From Bradyrhizobium sp. (GTDB taxonomy: Bacteria; Pseudomonadota; Alphaproteobacteria; Rhizobiales; Xanthobacteraceae): a stretch of 64,000 nt of DNA. Position numbers and translations under genes: made by a program. The first letter of the stretch is position 1; the number at the start of each line of letters is the position of its first letter. The stretch spans positions 1-64,000 of the forward strand of contig NZ_JAUSLT010000194.1 in NCBI RefSeq assembly GCF_030646015.1, given 5' to 3'. The notes under the pieces are model-generated. The model did not search any database and had not been told where the DNA came from. It worked only from the letters and a program-made list of their open reading frames with translations. Of this stretch, positions 51,628-60,748 are shown piece after piece.

Positions 51628-53859
51628 TCAGGTCTCCAGCTGCAGGATCGTCATGTTGGCGTGGCGAATCCGCACGCTCAGTTCACGCCCCAGGGCCGAC
51701 AACAGCTTGATCGCGATATCAGGCTGCTCCCGGCACAGCACGCTGAACGACGCCTCGCTCAGGCCGAAGCCGGTGAGGTCTTCGTCGACCGTGATGGTGG
51801 CCGAGCGCGGCCCGCGGTCAAGCAGCGCCAACTCGCCGAGCACCGCGCCGGCGGCGAAGGTCACGAGCCTGATATCGCCGTCATCGTGCCGAAGATGCAC
51901 GCTGGCACGGCCCTTGGTGACGAGGTAGAGCGACGAGCCGGGATCGCCGCGCCGGAAAATGACATGGCCTGCCGGCCACGCCACCGGCTCCAGCCAGCCG
52001 CGCAGTCGCTCGATCTGGTCGGGGGTGAAATCGCTCAGCAGCGGGAGGCGGTCGAGCGATAATTCGAGAGATTGCCCGGTTGCGGCATTCCGCAGCAGTT
52101 CGTCCTCCGCCCATTCGATGGCACGATCGATGTCGGGGAAAAACCGGTCGCCGTGAAAGATATCGGCGAGCCGCGCGGCGGTCTCGGTGCGGCCGGACAG
52201 AACAAGCGCCAGCTTGACGCCGCGCGCGGCAAGTGCCGCGTCGATATCGCCGAGGATGCGGGCGCCGGTGGAATCGATTTCGGTCACGCGGCGAAGTTCG
52301 AGCAACAGGGCTCTTGTACCCAGCGCGGTCTCGCTGTCAACGATCTGGGCGAGCCGCTCGGCCGTGCCGAAGAACAAGGCACCCTGCAGCTCGATGACCA
52401 GCACCGAAGTCCCCTGGACATGGAGCACTTCCAACTCGGCCGGATCGCGGTAACGCCGCGAGCGCACGGTGTCGCAGCGATAGAATCGCCTGATATTGGA
52501 GCGGCTCATACGCACCACGAACAGCAATACCGCCAGCACGATTCCGATGAACACCGCGAGCACGACATTGATCGCGATCGACAGCAGCGAGACGAACAGG
52601 GAAACGCCGAGATCGAGCGCGATGGCGCCGCGCTGCGGCGTGCCTGGCTTGATCAGGCGCGCGGCCAATTGTTTGGTCCAGGGATCGATGTGCTGGATCG
52701 CGACCACCATGATGACCGCCGAAAGCACCGCGCGCGGGATATAGCCGAGCACCGGAAACAGCAGCGTCGCCGCCGCCAGCACCGCCACGGCATTGACGAC
52801 CACCGAAAGCCAGCTGCGGCCGCCGAAGGCGCGGTTGGCGAGACTGGGGCCGATATTGATGCCGTTGGTGATGCCGCCGAAACCGGCTGAAATCGCATTG
52901 GCGATACCGAGCCGCACCAGCAGGCGATCGTCGCCGGCCCTGATCTCGCCGGGCTGGCTGGTTAGCTTGGCGCACAACAGCGCGTCGATCGACGCGATCA
53001 CCGCCAGCGCCAGCGCACCTGACAGGATCACCGACGCCGACTGCGCCAATGGAGCAACCATCGGCAACCCCGAAAAGTCCACCAGCACGGTGCGCATCGC
53101 GGCACTCGCGGTCAGCGGGCCGATCACCGGGCCCAGCATGTCACCGAGGCCGAAAAGCACGATGGCATAATAGGCGACCGTGCCGCAGCCGAGGCCGACC
53201 AGCACCGGCGGCACCCTGGTCGAGATCCGGCGCGCATTCCACATCGCCGCGAAAGTCAACGCGGCGACCACCAGACTGAGCGGCTGCGCCTCGCCGATCG
53301 CCGCGAACACGCGGGTAAAGGAAATGTTGTGATCGAAGCCCAGCACGTTGCCGAGTTGCACCAGAAACAACAGCACCGCGGCCATGTTCTGGAAGCCCGC
53401 CATCACGGGATGCGGTGCGAATTTTATCAACGAGCCCAGCCGCAAGATTCCGAACAGCGCCTGCAACAGGCCGCCGAGCAGGATGATGGCAAAGAACACC
53501 AGCAGTGTGGCGGAGACGCTGGGTGCCGCGCTCGCTAGGGGATCGCGTTGCAACAGCGAAAACAGCAGCAGGCCGAGAAAGAATGTCGTGGTGATGCGCG
53601 GCGCATAGATGCGCGTCGAACGGTCGCCGAGCAGCACGCTGACGAAGCCTGCGATCACCGCCGAGATCAGGCCCGCCATCGCGCCATAGGCGAAATATTC
53701 ATCGCCCAGCGTGACGAAGGCGAACATGCCGAACGCCATCGCCAAGGGAATGGCGACCGTCGACGAAACCAGCCCGGCGATGATGTCGCTGCGCGCCGTC
53801 GCGACGCCGGGGATCGGTGCAGGCGGCGCGGCCGGTGTTGAATCCGGACTGGCCGTCAT
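51628..53859 (-). CDS. SulP-family anion transporter with STAS and cyclic-nucleotide-binding domains
   Basis: A 743-residue inner-membrane protein. Residues ~20-430 are a SulP transporter (DIIAGLVSSTVAIPLAMAFG, then GGITNGINIGPSLANRAFGG). Residues ~455-560 are a STAS domain (VLVIELQGALFFGTAERL, LLLELRRVTEIDSTGARIL). A C-terminal cNMP-binding domain at ~610-730 has GDPGSSLYLVTKGRASV and VLGELALLDRGPRSATI, which includes the phosphate-binding cassette. It may carry sulfate, bicarbonate or a carboxylate under cAMP or cGMP control. Its ATG overlaps the stop of the aldolase-SDR gene, which ties it to the mtn salvage operon. Confidence 0.92.
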   Translation of the reverse strand: MTASPDSTPAAPPAPIPGVATARSDIIAGLVSSTVAIPLAMAFGMFAFVTLGDEYFAYGAMAGLISAVIAGFVSVLLGDRSTRIYAPRITTTFFLGLLLFSLLQRDPLASAAPSVSATLLVFFAIILLGGLLQALFGILRLGSLIKFAPHPVMAGFQNMAAVLLFLVQLGNVLGFDHNISFTRVFAAIGEAQPLSLVVAALTFAAMWNARRISTRVPPVLVGLGCGTVAYYAIVLFGLGDMLGPVIGPLTASAAMRTVLVDFSGLPMVAPLAQSASVILSGALALAVIASIDALLCAKLTSQPGEIRAGDDRLLVRLGIANAISAGFGGITNGINIGPSLANRAFGGRSWLSVVVNAVAVLAAATLLFPVLGYIPRAVLSAVIMVVAIQHIDPWTKQLAARLIKPGTPQRGAIALDLGVSLFVSLLSIAINVVLAVFIGIVLAVLLFVVRMSRSNIRRFYRCDTVRSRRYRDPAELEVLHVQGTSVLVIELQGALFFGTAERLAQIVDSETALGTRALLLELRRVTEIDSTGARILGDIDAALAARGVKLALVLSGRTETAARLADIFHGDRFFPDIDRAIEWAEDELLRNAATGQSLELSLDRLPLLSDFTPDQIERLRGWLEPVAWPAGHVIFRRGDPGSSLYLVTKGRASVHLRHDDGDIRLVTFAAGAVLGELALLDRGPRSATITVDEDLTGFGLSEASFSVLCREQPDIAIKLLSALGRELSVRIRHANMTILQLET

Positions 53860-55910
53860 CGCAGCGCAGCGGCGATGTTGCCGCCGTCGACGGTGGTGAC
53901 GTCGGCGGTGGTTTTCAGCGCCAGCGCCTGGGCCAGGAAGGCCTGTGCCACGTCTTCGGCCGCCACTTCGCGGCCGAGCAGGTTGCCGCGCATATAGGCC
54001 TGCTCGCTCACCCCCCGAAGCTTCGAGCGCGACGCGATCATCTCTTCGGTCAACAACCCCGAGCGGATCCGGTCGGCATTGACGGCATTGGCGCGAATAC
54101 CCTCATTGCCGTAATCGAGCGCGTATTGCCGCACCAGAAACAAGGTCGCCGCCTTCGGCAACCCGTAGGGGCCGAAATCGGGCCCGGGATTGACGGCCTG
54201 CTTGGACACATTGAACAGCAGGCAGCCGCCGGTGCCCTGCATCCGCATGATTTTCACCGCGGCCTGCGCGACGCGCTGATGGCCGTAGAAGTTCAGTTCA
54301 AAACTCTCGCGCAGCACGGCCTCGTCGACCTCGCCGATCCGCCCCTGCCAGGCGGCGCCGGCATTCGATATGGATATGTCGACCCCGCCGAACACGGCGG
54401 CGACCTGTGCGAAGGCCTCCCGCACCGACGCGGCGTCGGTGACGTCGCATTTGAGCCCGATCGCGGCGCCGCCGATTTCCTTGGCTCGTGTCTTCACAGC
54501 GGCCTCATCGACATCGAGCAGTGCGACTTCGGCGCCGGACGCCGCGAACGCCTTTGCCGTTGCGAATCCGATGGAACCCGCGGCGCCGGTGATGGCGACA
54601 ACCTGCCCCGCCAGCGGCAACTCTTTCGCGCCGCCGAGCTTCGCCTGCTCCAGCGACCAGTATTCGACATCGAACAGATCGGCTTCCGGCAGCGGCTCGA
54701 AGCGGCCGACCGCTTCCGCGTCGGTGATGGTGGCAATCGCGGCTTCGGCGAGGTCGGCGGCGACGCGAGCGTCCTTCTTGCTGCGGCCGAGCCCGAACAG
54801 GCCGACACCCGGCACCAGCACCACGCGGGGCGAGGTATCGAGCATGGTCTTGATCCCGCCGACACGGGCGTTGTTGCGGGCAAAATAGTCCTTGTAGGCT
54901 TCGCCGTAGGCCGCAACGGCATCGCGGACCGCGTTTCTGAAGCCGGCGAGATCGCCGTCTTCGGGCGCGGCGACCACCAGCGGCTTGTTCTTGATGCGAA
55001 TGTTGTGATCCGGCGTCACCACGCCGGCCTGGCCATAGCGCGCCACGTCCGTGCCGTTGACAAAATTCATCACCGCGTCGCCACCGCGAAAATCCAGCAC
55101 AAAGCGCTTCCAGGCGCCGTCGCTCCTGCTGTCGGGCAGGCTGCAGGCGCCGCGCACGATCGGCGCCACGTCGGCGAGCCGCGCCGGGTGCGCCGGCAGT
55201 CTTGCACTGACGAAAGCTTGCTTGCGATTTTTCGCCAGCCGCTCTTCCGCCAAACTCACCAGCGCGATCATGCGCTCATAGGCCTCCCGCGCGTCAGCGC
55301 CAAAACTGAAGATGCCGTGCTTGACCAGGACCAGGCCTTCGACCGAGGGATCCGCGTCGAACACCTGCGCCGCCGCTTTGGCGAGGCCAAAGCCGGGCAT
55401 GATGTAGGGGACGTAGCCCACCCGCTTGCCGTAAACCTCGCGGCACAGGGCTTCGCCATCGGGCTGGTCGGTGAGGGCGAGCACCGCCGTCGAATGGGTG
55501 TGGTCGACGAATTTGTGCGGAATGAAGGCGTGCAGCAGCGCCTCGACGGAAGGATTCGGCGCCATCGGGTCGATCAGATTGGCGCGCTGCAGCTGCACCA
55601 TCTCCTCGTCGGACAATTTTTCGCGGGCGCGGAGTTTGACCAGCGGCGCGAGCCGCACCGCCGGCAGGCCTTGCGGCTCGATCGAGCCCATGTCCCAGCC
55701 GGAGCCCTTGACGCACCGCACGTCGACGGTCTCGCCGTTGAGATCGCCAAGCTGCGATTTCCCCGAGGTATTGCCGCCGCCGGGCAGCACCCGCCGCGGA
55801 TCCTGCCCCAGCAGACGCGTGGTATAGACCCTGAGCGCCACGTCGCGGCCGAGCTTGGCATAGCGGGCAATCGCCGCATCGGCATCGCGATCGATCCAGG
55901 CACTCTGCAT
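53856..55910 (-). CDS. Bifunctional class II aldolase - short-chain dehydrogenase fusion
   Basis: A 684-residue fusion. Residues ~1-400 are a class II sugar-phosphate aldolase: PGGGNTSGK phosphate loop near 43-51, Glu123, zinc ligands His137 and His139 (VDHTHSTAV) and His198 (LVKHGIF). Residues ~430-684 are an SDR with ITGAAGSIGFATA, NVSKQ and YGLPK (Tyr-x-x-x-Lys). The family is often named rhamnulose-1-phosphate aldolase/lactaldehyde dehydrogenase, but the adjacent mtnA and mtnP point to cleavage of 5-methylthio- or 5-deoxyribulose-1-phosphate to DHAP plus an aldehyde that the SDR then converts. Start at 55910; 16 bases after mtnA. Confidence 0.92.
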   Translation of the reverse strand: MQSAWIDRDADAAIARYAKLGRDVALRVYTTRLLGQDPRRVLPGGGNTSGKSQLGDLNGETVDVRCVKGSGWDMGSIEPQGLPAVRLAPLVKLRAREKLSDEEMVQLQRANLIDPMAPNPSVEALLHAFIPHKFVDHTHSTAVLALTDQPDGEALCREVYGKRVGYVPYIMPGFGLAKAAAQVFDADPSVEGLVLVKHGIFSFGADAREAYERMIALVSLAEERLAKNRKQAFVSARLPAHPARLADVAPIVRGACSLPDSRSDGAWKRFVLDFRGGDAVMNFVNGTDVARYGQAGVVTPDHNIRIKNKPLVVAAPEDGDLAGFRNAVRDAVAAYGEAYKDYFARNNARVGGIKTMLDTSPRVVLVPGVGLFGLGRSKKDARVAADLAEAAIATITDAEAVGRFEPLPEADLFDVEYWSLEQAKLGGAKELPLAGQVVAITGAAGSIGFATAKAFAASGAEVALLDVDEAAVKTRAKEIGGAAIGLKCDVTDAASVREAFAQVAAVFGGVDISISNAGAAWQGRIGEVDEAVLRESFELNFYGHQRVAQAAVKIMRMQGTGGCLLFNVSKQAVNPGPDFGPYGLPKAATLFLVRQYALDYGNEGIRANAVNADRIRSGLLTEEMIASRSKLRGVSEQAYMRGNLLGREVAAEDVAQAFLAQALALKTTADVTTVDGGNIAAALR

Positions 55911-55926
55911 GCACTTCTTTCCTTCG

Positions 55927-57036
55927 CTATTCGGCTGCGGCCGCTATCCGTTCGGGAAATGCCGTCGCTAGCGCAGCTCGATCGGGCTTGAGTACGCCGC
56001 GCTCGGTGATCAACCCCGTCACCAGCCGCGCCGGCGTCACATCGAAGGCATAATTCGCCACCGGCGATCCCTCGGGCACGATGCGTACGGTCTCGATCCT
56101 GCCGTCGGCGGTCCGCCCGGTCATGTGCGTCACTTCCTCGGGCCCGCGCTGTTCGATCGGAATTTCCCTCACTCCATCATAGACAGTGAAATCGATGGTC
56201 GGCGAAGGCAGCGCCACATAGAACGGCACGCCATTGTCGTGGGCGGCGAGCGCCTTGAGGTAAGTGCCGATCTTGTTGCAGACGTCTCCATTCGCGGTGA
56301 CCCGGTCGGTGCCCGTGATCACGAGATCGACCATGCCGTGCTGCATCAGGTGACCGCCGGTGTTGTCGGGAATGACCGTGTGCGGCACGCCGTGATGGCC
56401 GAGTTCCCATGATGTCAGCGAGGCGCCCTGATTGCGCGGGCGGGTCTCATCGACCCAGACATGGACGGCAACACCGCGGTCGTGCGCCAGATAGATCGGC
56501 GCGGTGGCAGTGCCCCAATCAACCGTCGCCAGCCAGCCGGCATTGCAATGGGTCAGCAGGTTGACCCGCTCGCCCGGCTTCTTGCGCGCGGCGATCGCCT
56601 CGATCAGGCCAAGGCCGTGCCGGCCGATACCCTTGTTGATGACAATGTCTTCCTCGGCAATTTCACCGGCGAAGGAATAGGCCGCCACCGTTCGTTCCGA
56701 TGCCGGCAACGGCCACAGCATCGAGCGCATGGCGTCGAGCGCCCATTTCAGGTTGATCGCGGTCGGCCGCGTCGCCATCAGCGTTTTGTGGGCCCGATCG
56801 AGCGCGGCGTCGGACGCATCTGCCCGCATCGCCAGCGCCATGCCATAGGCGGCAGTCGCGCCGATCAATGGCGCGCCGCGCACCAGCATCGAGCGGATGG
56901 CATCGGCGGCGGCATCGCAGTCCGTCAGCCGGACCACGACGAAATCATGCGGCAGCCGCCGCTGGTCGATCGCGCTGACCGACCAGCCGTCGCTCTCGAG
57001 CCAGATGCTCCTGACGTGCCTGTCTCCGACCTTCAT
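55927..57036 (-). CDS. mtnA: Methylthioribose-1-phosphate isomerase
   Basis: A 369-residue eIF2B-like isomerase that converts 5-methylthioribose-1-phosphate (or 5-deoxyribose-1-phosphate) to the ribulose form. The catalytic Cys164 is in LLTHCNAGWLAT and Asp244 in ITGTDRVTANGD, matching the Cys/Asp pair of known MtnA. RGAPLIGATAAYG and VPFYVALPSPTIDF are also diagnostic. ATG 57036 begins at the conserved N-terminus; the longer frame adds 19 unconserved residues. It lies 25 bases downstream of mtnP and 16 bases upstream of the aldolase-SDR fusion, which is the order of the pathway. Confidence 0.94.
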   Translation of the reverse strand: MKVGDRHVRSIWLESDGWSVSAIDQRRLPHDFVVVRLTDCDAAADAIRSMLVRGAPLIGATAAYGMALAMRADASDAALDRAHKTLMATRPTAINLKWALDAMRSMLWPLPASERTVAAYSFAGEIAEEDIVINKGIGRHGLGLIEAIAARKKPGERVNLLTHCNAGWLATVDWGTATAPIYLAHDRGVAVHVWVDETRPRNQGASLTSWELGHHGVPHTVIPDNTGGHLMQHGMVDLVITGTDRVTANGDVCNKIGTYLKALAAHDNGVPFYVALPSPTIDFTVYDGVREIPIEQRGPEEVTHMTGRTADGRIETVRIVPEGSPVANYAFDVTPARLVTGLITERGVLKPDRAALATAFPERIAAAAE

Positions 57037-57061
57037 GGCGCGCCCATCGTCAGGATGAACC

Positions 57062-57937
57062 TCATACCCGCAAAATCCGTCCCGCCACCGCATCGAGCTT
57101 TTTCAGGAGCTCCGGATCGCGCGCTTCCGGCGCGGTGATCAAGGCCGTGTCGAGTGCCCGGTCGGAACCGACAGGGCACGGCTCGTGCTCCCTCGGAAAC
57201 TCGCCGGCGAGCCGCGCCACCAGCGCCTTCGCCTTGTCGGCGTTGGTGCTCAACACCCGGATGATGTCCTGGACCGATACCGCATCATGATCGGGATGCC
57301 AGCAATCGAAATCGGTCACCATGGCGACCGTCGCGTAGCAGATCTCGGCCTCGCGGGCGAGCTTGGCCTCCGGCATGTTGGTCATGCCGATCACGGCATA
57401 GCCCAGATTCTTGTAGGTCATGCTTTCGGCGTAGCTGGAGAATTGCGGCCCCTCCATGCAGACATAGGTGCCGCCGCGCGCGAACGCGATGCCCTCGGCC
57501 TCGGCGGCGGCGGCCAGATGGATGCGCAGCCGTGGCGACACCGGATGCGCCATCGAGACATGGGCGACGCAACCTCTGCCGAAAAACGAACTCTCGCGCT
57601 TGTGGGTACGGTCGACGAACTGGTCGACCAGCACGAAGGTGCCGGGCGGCAGATCCTCCTTGAAGGAGCCGCAGGCCGACAGCGAGATCAGGTCGGTGAC
57701 ACCGGCCCGCTTCAGCACGTCGATATTGGCGCGGTAGTTGATGTCGGAGGGCGACAGCCGGTGGCCCTTGTCGTGGCGCGGCAGGAACACGATCGGAAGC
57801 CCGGCGATGCTGCCGCGGCGCACCGGCGCGGACGGCTCGCCCCACGGGCTCTGGATCGCCTCCTCGCGTGCGTTCTCCAGTCCCGGCAGATCATAGATGC
57901 CGGAGCCGCCGATAATGCCCAGAATCGCCTTCGTCAT
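57062..57937 (-). CDS. mtnP: 5'-methylthioadenosine phosphorylase
   Basis: A 291-residue PNP/MTAP-family phosphorylase that splits 5'-methylthioadenosine into adenine and 5-methylthioribose-1-phosphate; many also accept 5'-deoxyadenosine. IIGGSGIYDL (residues 8-17), the phosphate-binding LPRHDKGHRLSPSDINYRAN, SLSACGSFKEDL and VIGMTNMPEAKLAREAEICY are family motifs. ATG 57937 has GAAGGGAAA upstream. It is the first gene of the four-gene minus-strand operon mtnP-mtnA-aldolase/SDR-SulP. The 203-base gap to the divergent cytochrome c gene should hold its promoter; no riboswitch-like fold is evident to the eye. Confidence 0.94.
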   Translation of the reverse strand: MTKAILGIIGGSGIYDLPGLENAREEAIQSPWGEPSAPVRRGSIAGLPIVFLPRHDKGHRLSPSDINYRANIDVLKRAGVTDLISLSACGSFKEDLPPGTFVLVDQFVDRTHKRESSFFGRGCVAHVSMAHPVSPRLRIHLAAAAEAEGIAFARGGTYVCMEGPQFSSYAESMTYKNLGYAVIGMTNMPEAKLAREAEICYATVAMVTDFDCWHPDHDAVSVQDIIRVLSTNADKAKALVARLAGEFPREHEPCPVGSDRALDTALITAPEARDPELLKKLDAVAGRILRV

Positions 57938-58140
57938 GATTTCCCTTCGCCTCGCTGGTCGCGCCAATCGGCACGCCGGCGAAGCGCTCACAACCGTATG
58001 GCATCCGCAATATCGAGCATTTTGAGGGGCTTGTCGACCATTCGCCCCGATGGGTTTGGCGCCATGATCACCACGTGGGCATTCGGAGCTACGGTTGCGC
58101 GACACTTGGTGCTAACTTGCCGGCAACACAGGGAACGGCC

Positions 58141-58473
58141 ATGAACAGGATTTGCCTCGCACTCTTGATGATCGGCGCGTGGAGCGAGGCTGGTCATGCC
58201 CTCGATCGCGAGCAGCGACACGGCAAGGCGCTGCTCGAAACAGAGTGCGCGCGCTGTCACGCCGTCGGCAAAACGGGCCGAAGCCCTCTCAACGAGGCTC
58301 CGCCGTTTCGGACGTTTGGCGACAAGCTTTACGACACCGACTTCGAACAACGATTGCAGGACGGCCTGACCACCATTCATCCCGGCATGCCGACCTTCCG
58401 CTTTAGCCGGGACGATGCCGAAGCTGTGGTCAACTATCTCAAGGCCATTCAGTCACGCAAGAAGCCCAAATAG
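58141..58473 (+). CDS. Small periplasmic c-type cytochrome
   Basis: A 110-residue class I cytochrome c. A Sec signal peptide (residues 1-20, MNRICLALLMIGAW to the HA-LD cut) is followed by the haem site CARCH (Cys36, Cys39, His40) and a likely axial Met83 in HPGMPTF. FSRDDAEAVVNYLKAI is the usual C-terminal helix. It would act as a soluble periplasmic electron carrier; the partner is not encoded nearby. It is divergent from mtnP and followed by recQ after 167 bases. Confidence 0.92.
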   Translation: MNRICLALLMIGAWSEAGHALDREQRHGKALLETECARCHAVGKTGRSPLNEAPPFRTFGDKLYDTDFEQRLQDGLTTIHPGMPTFRFSRDDAEAVVNYLKAIQSRKKPK

Positions 58474-58640
58474 CTGTGCGGCAGCGCCTTATCCACGACG
58501 CCGGATGCGATAGGCTTGGTCGGCGCGGCCGGTCGAGACAGGCAAAAGGCGGGCTTTTCGTCAGCTGCCGGCTAATATTTGCCCTGAAATGATCGGGAAG
58601 TGGGTATGTAGGGCACCCCGAATCGGACGATTGTAACCGC

Positions 58641-60515
58641 ATGCCTCCTCCCGCCATGGCCGCCTCTCCCGATCGCCCCACAGACTTCAGGGGCGATGCG
58701 CTCTCGGTGCTGAACCACGTGTTTGGTCTGCCCGGCTTTCGCGGCGCGCAGGAAGAAATCGTGCGGCACGTCACGGGCGGCGGCAATTGCCTGGTGCTGA
58801 TGCCGACCGGCGGCGGCAAGTCGCTGTGCTATCAATTGCCTTCCCTGTTGCGAAAGGGCTGCGGCATCGTGGTCTCGCCGCTGATCGCGCTAATGCGCGA
58901 CCAGGTCGCCGGCCTGCTCGAGGCCGGCGTCAAGGCGGCGGTGCTGAATTCGACGCTGTCCTATGAGGAGGCGGACGCGGTCGAGGCGCGGCTGCTGGCC
59001 GACGATCTCGACCTGCTCTATGTCGCGCCGGAGCGGCTGGTGACGCCCCGATGCCTTAATCTGCTCAGCCGCGCCGACATCGCCTTGTTCGCGATCGACG
59101 AGGCGCATTGCGTGTCGCAATGGGGGCATGACTTTCGCCCGGAATATATCGGTCTGTCCGTCATCGCCGAACGCTTTCCAAATGTGCCGCGCATCGCGCT
59201 GACCGCCACCGCCGACGACCTCACCCGGAAGGAGATCGTCGACCGGCTCGGGCTGAACAACGCGCCGAGCTTTGTCGCGAGCTTCGACCGCCCCAACATC
59301 CGCTACGAGATCGTCGACAAGCAGAACGCGCAGACCCAGCTGAAAGCCTTCATCGCCGAGCGCCATGCCGGCGACGCCGGCATCGTCTATTGCCTGTCGC
59401 GCGCCAAGGTCGAGGACACCGCGACCGCGCTGAACAAGGCCGGTGTGGAGGCACTGCCCTATCACGCCGGCCTCGACGCCGGCACGCGGGCCCGCAATCA
59501 GGACCGCTTCATCAACGAGGACGGCATCGTGATCGTCGCCACGGTGGCGTTCGGCATGGGGATCGACAAGCCCGACGTGCGCTTCGTCGCGCATCTCGAT
59601 CTGCCGAAAAGCATCGAGGCCTATTATCAGGAGACCGGGCGCGCCGGGCGCGACGGCAAGCCGTCCAGCGCCTGGATGGCCTATGGCCTGTCGGATATCG
59701 TGCAGCAGCGCCGCATGATCGACGAATCCACCGGCGCCGAGGCGTTCAAGCGGGTGTCGATCGGAAAACTGGACGCGCTGGTCAGCCTGGCCGAAACCGC
59801 GAACTGCCGGCGCAGCCGCCTGCTGGGCTATTTCGGCGAGACACCGGCGGCGGCCAAATGCGGCAATTGCGACAACTGCCTGTCGCCGCCGCTGGTGCGC
59901 GACGGCAAGGTGGCCGCGCAAAAACTGTTGTCCTGCGCCTATCGCACCGGACAGCGTTTCGGCGCCATGCACCTGATCGATATTCTGGTCGGCCGCCTGA
60001 CCGAACGCGTCACCCAGTTCGGACACGACAAACTGTCGGTATTCGGGATCGGCGCCGACCTCAACGAAAAGCAGTGGCGTGGCGTGATCCGCCAGCTGGT
60101 CGCGATGGGCCATCTGGCGCCTGATACCGAGGCCTTTGGCGCATTGAAACTGACGGAATCCGCGCGCGGCGTGTTGAAGGGCGAGACCGAGGTAATGCTG
60201 CGCGAGCAGGTCGCCGGCGCCCGCGTCCGCGCCGTCAGGACGAAATCAAGACGCGGCGATATCGCGCCGCAAATCGCCGGCTCCGGCGGAGCCGCCAATC
60301 CGGACCTGGTCGGCGCACTCCGGGCGTGGCGTTCCGAAGTGGCGCGCATCCGCGGCGTGCCGGCCTATGTCGTGCTGCACGACGCCACCATCGACGGCAT
60401 CGCCACCTCGCGCCCGACCACGCATGCCGGGCTTCGCAACATCCCCGGCATCGGCGACAAGAAGCTCGAACATTACGGCGACGAACTGATCGCGCTGGTG
60501 AAGGCGGCGAATTAG
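58641..60515 (+). CDS. recQ: ATP-dependent DNA helicase RecQ
   Basis: A 624-residue superfamily 2 helicase. Walker A is MPTGGGKS (residues 54-61), DEAHCVSQWGHDFRPEY covers motif II and the aromatic-rich loop, and QETGRAGRDGKPS is motif VI. The RQC zinc site is CGNCDNC with an upstream Cys, then a winged helix, and a C-terminal HRDC domain (ATSRPTTHAGLRNIPGIGDK). It unwinds recombination intermediates in RecF-type repair. The start is ATG 58641 or the nearby ATG 58656. It is followed by repeat R3. Confidence 0.96.
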   Translation: MPPPAMAASPDRPTDFRGDALSVLNHVFGLPGFRGAQEEIVRHVTGGGNCLVLMPTGGGKSLCYQLPSLLRKGCGIVVSPLIALMRDQVAGLLEAGVKAAVLNSTLSYEEADAVEARLLADDLDLLYVAPERLVTPRCLNLLSRADIALFAIDEAHCVSQWGHDFRPEYIGLSVIAERFPNVPRIALTATADDLTRKEIVDRLGLNNAPSFVASFDRPNIRYEIVDKQNAQTQLKAFIAERHAGDAGIVYCLSRAKVEDTATALNKAGVEALPYHAGLDAGTRARNQDRFINEDGIVIVATVAFGMGIDKPDVRFVAHLDLPKSIEAYYQETGRAGRDGKPSSAWMAYGLSDIVQQRRMIDESTGAEAFKRVSIGKLDALVSLAETANCRRSRLLGYFGETPAAAKCGNCDNCLSPPLVRDGKVAAQKLLSCAYRTGQRFGAMHLIDILVGRLTERVTQFGHDKLSVFGIGADLNEKQWRGVIRQLVAMGHLAPDTEAFGALKLTESARGVLKGETEVMLREQVAGARVRAVRTKSRRGDIAPQIAGSGGAANPDLVGALRAWRSEVARIRGVPAYVVLHDATIDGIATSRPTTHAGLRNIPGIGDKKLEHYGDELIALVKAAN

Positions 60516-60530
60516 TTCAGTGCGCTTTTC

Positions 60531-60714
60531 TTCTCCCCTCCCCCCGCGAAGCGGTGGGGAGGGGTCGGGGGTGGGGGGTACTTCAGCGGATTCGCTGTCA
60601 GGCATACTGACCGCAGCATCGGCGATCACCGTACTTCTGACACCGAATTTGCCGCGCTACCCCCCACCCCCGACCCCTCCCCGCCACGCGCAAGGGCGCG
60701 TGGAGGGAGGGGAG
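60531..60714. repeat. Intergenic GC-rich element, family R3 (second copy)
   Basis: About 184 bases; left half TTCTCCCCTCCCCCCGCGAA and GGTGGGGAGGGGTCGGGGGT, right half CCCCCCACCCCCGACCCCTC and CGCGCAAGGGCGCGTGGAGG. It shares its right half nearly exactly with the copy at 44196. It lies between the convergent recQ and coiled-coil protein genes. Confidence 0.8.
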
Positions 60715-60748
60715 CGAAGCATCGCCCCGATGGCGCACAGCTAGCTAC

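Noticed and set aside
53856..55910. Rhamnose catabolism as the role of the aldolase-dehydrogenase
   Set aside because: The family name suggests it, but no rhamnose isomerase, kinase or transporter is nearby, while mtnA and mtnP are directly upstream in the same operon.
53817..55991. A 724-codon plus-strand open frame
   Set aside because: It mirrors the aldolase-SDR fusion and has the composition of an antisense frame.
58544..58558. AAAAGGCGGGCTTTT after the cytochrome c gene as an intrinsic terminator
   Set aside because: The stem is A/T-rich with a GC loop, the reverse of a stable terminator hairpin, and no further T-run follows.
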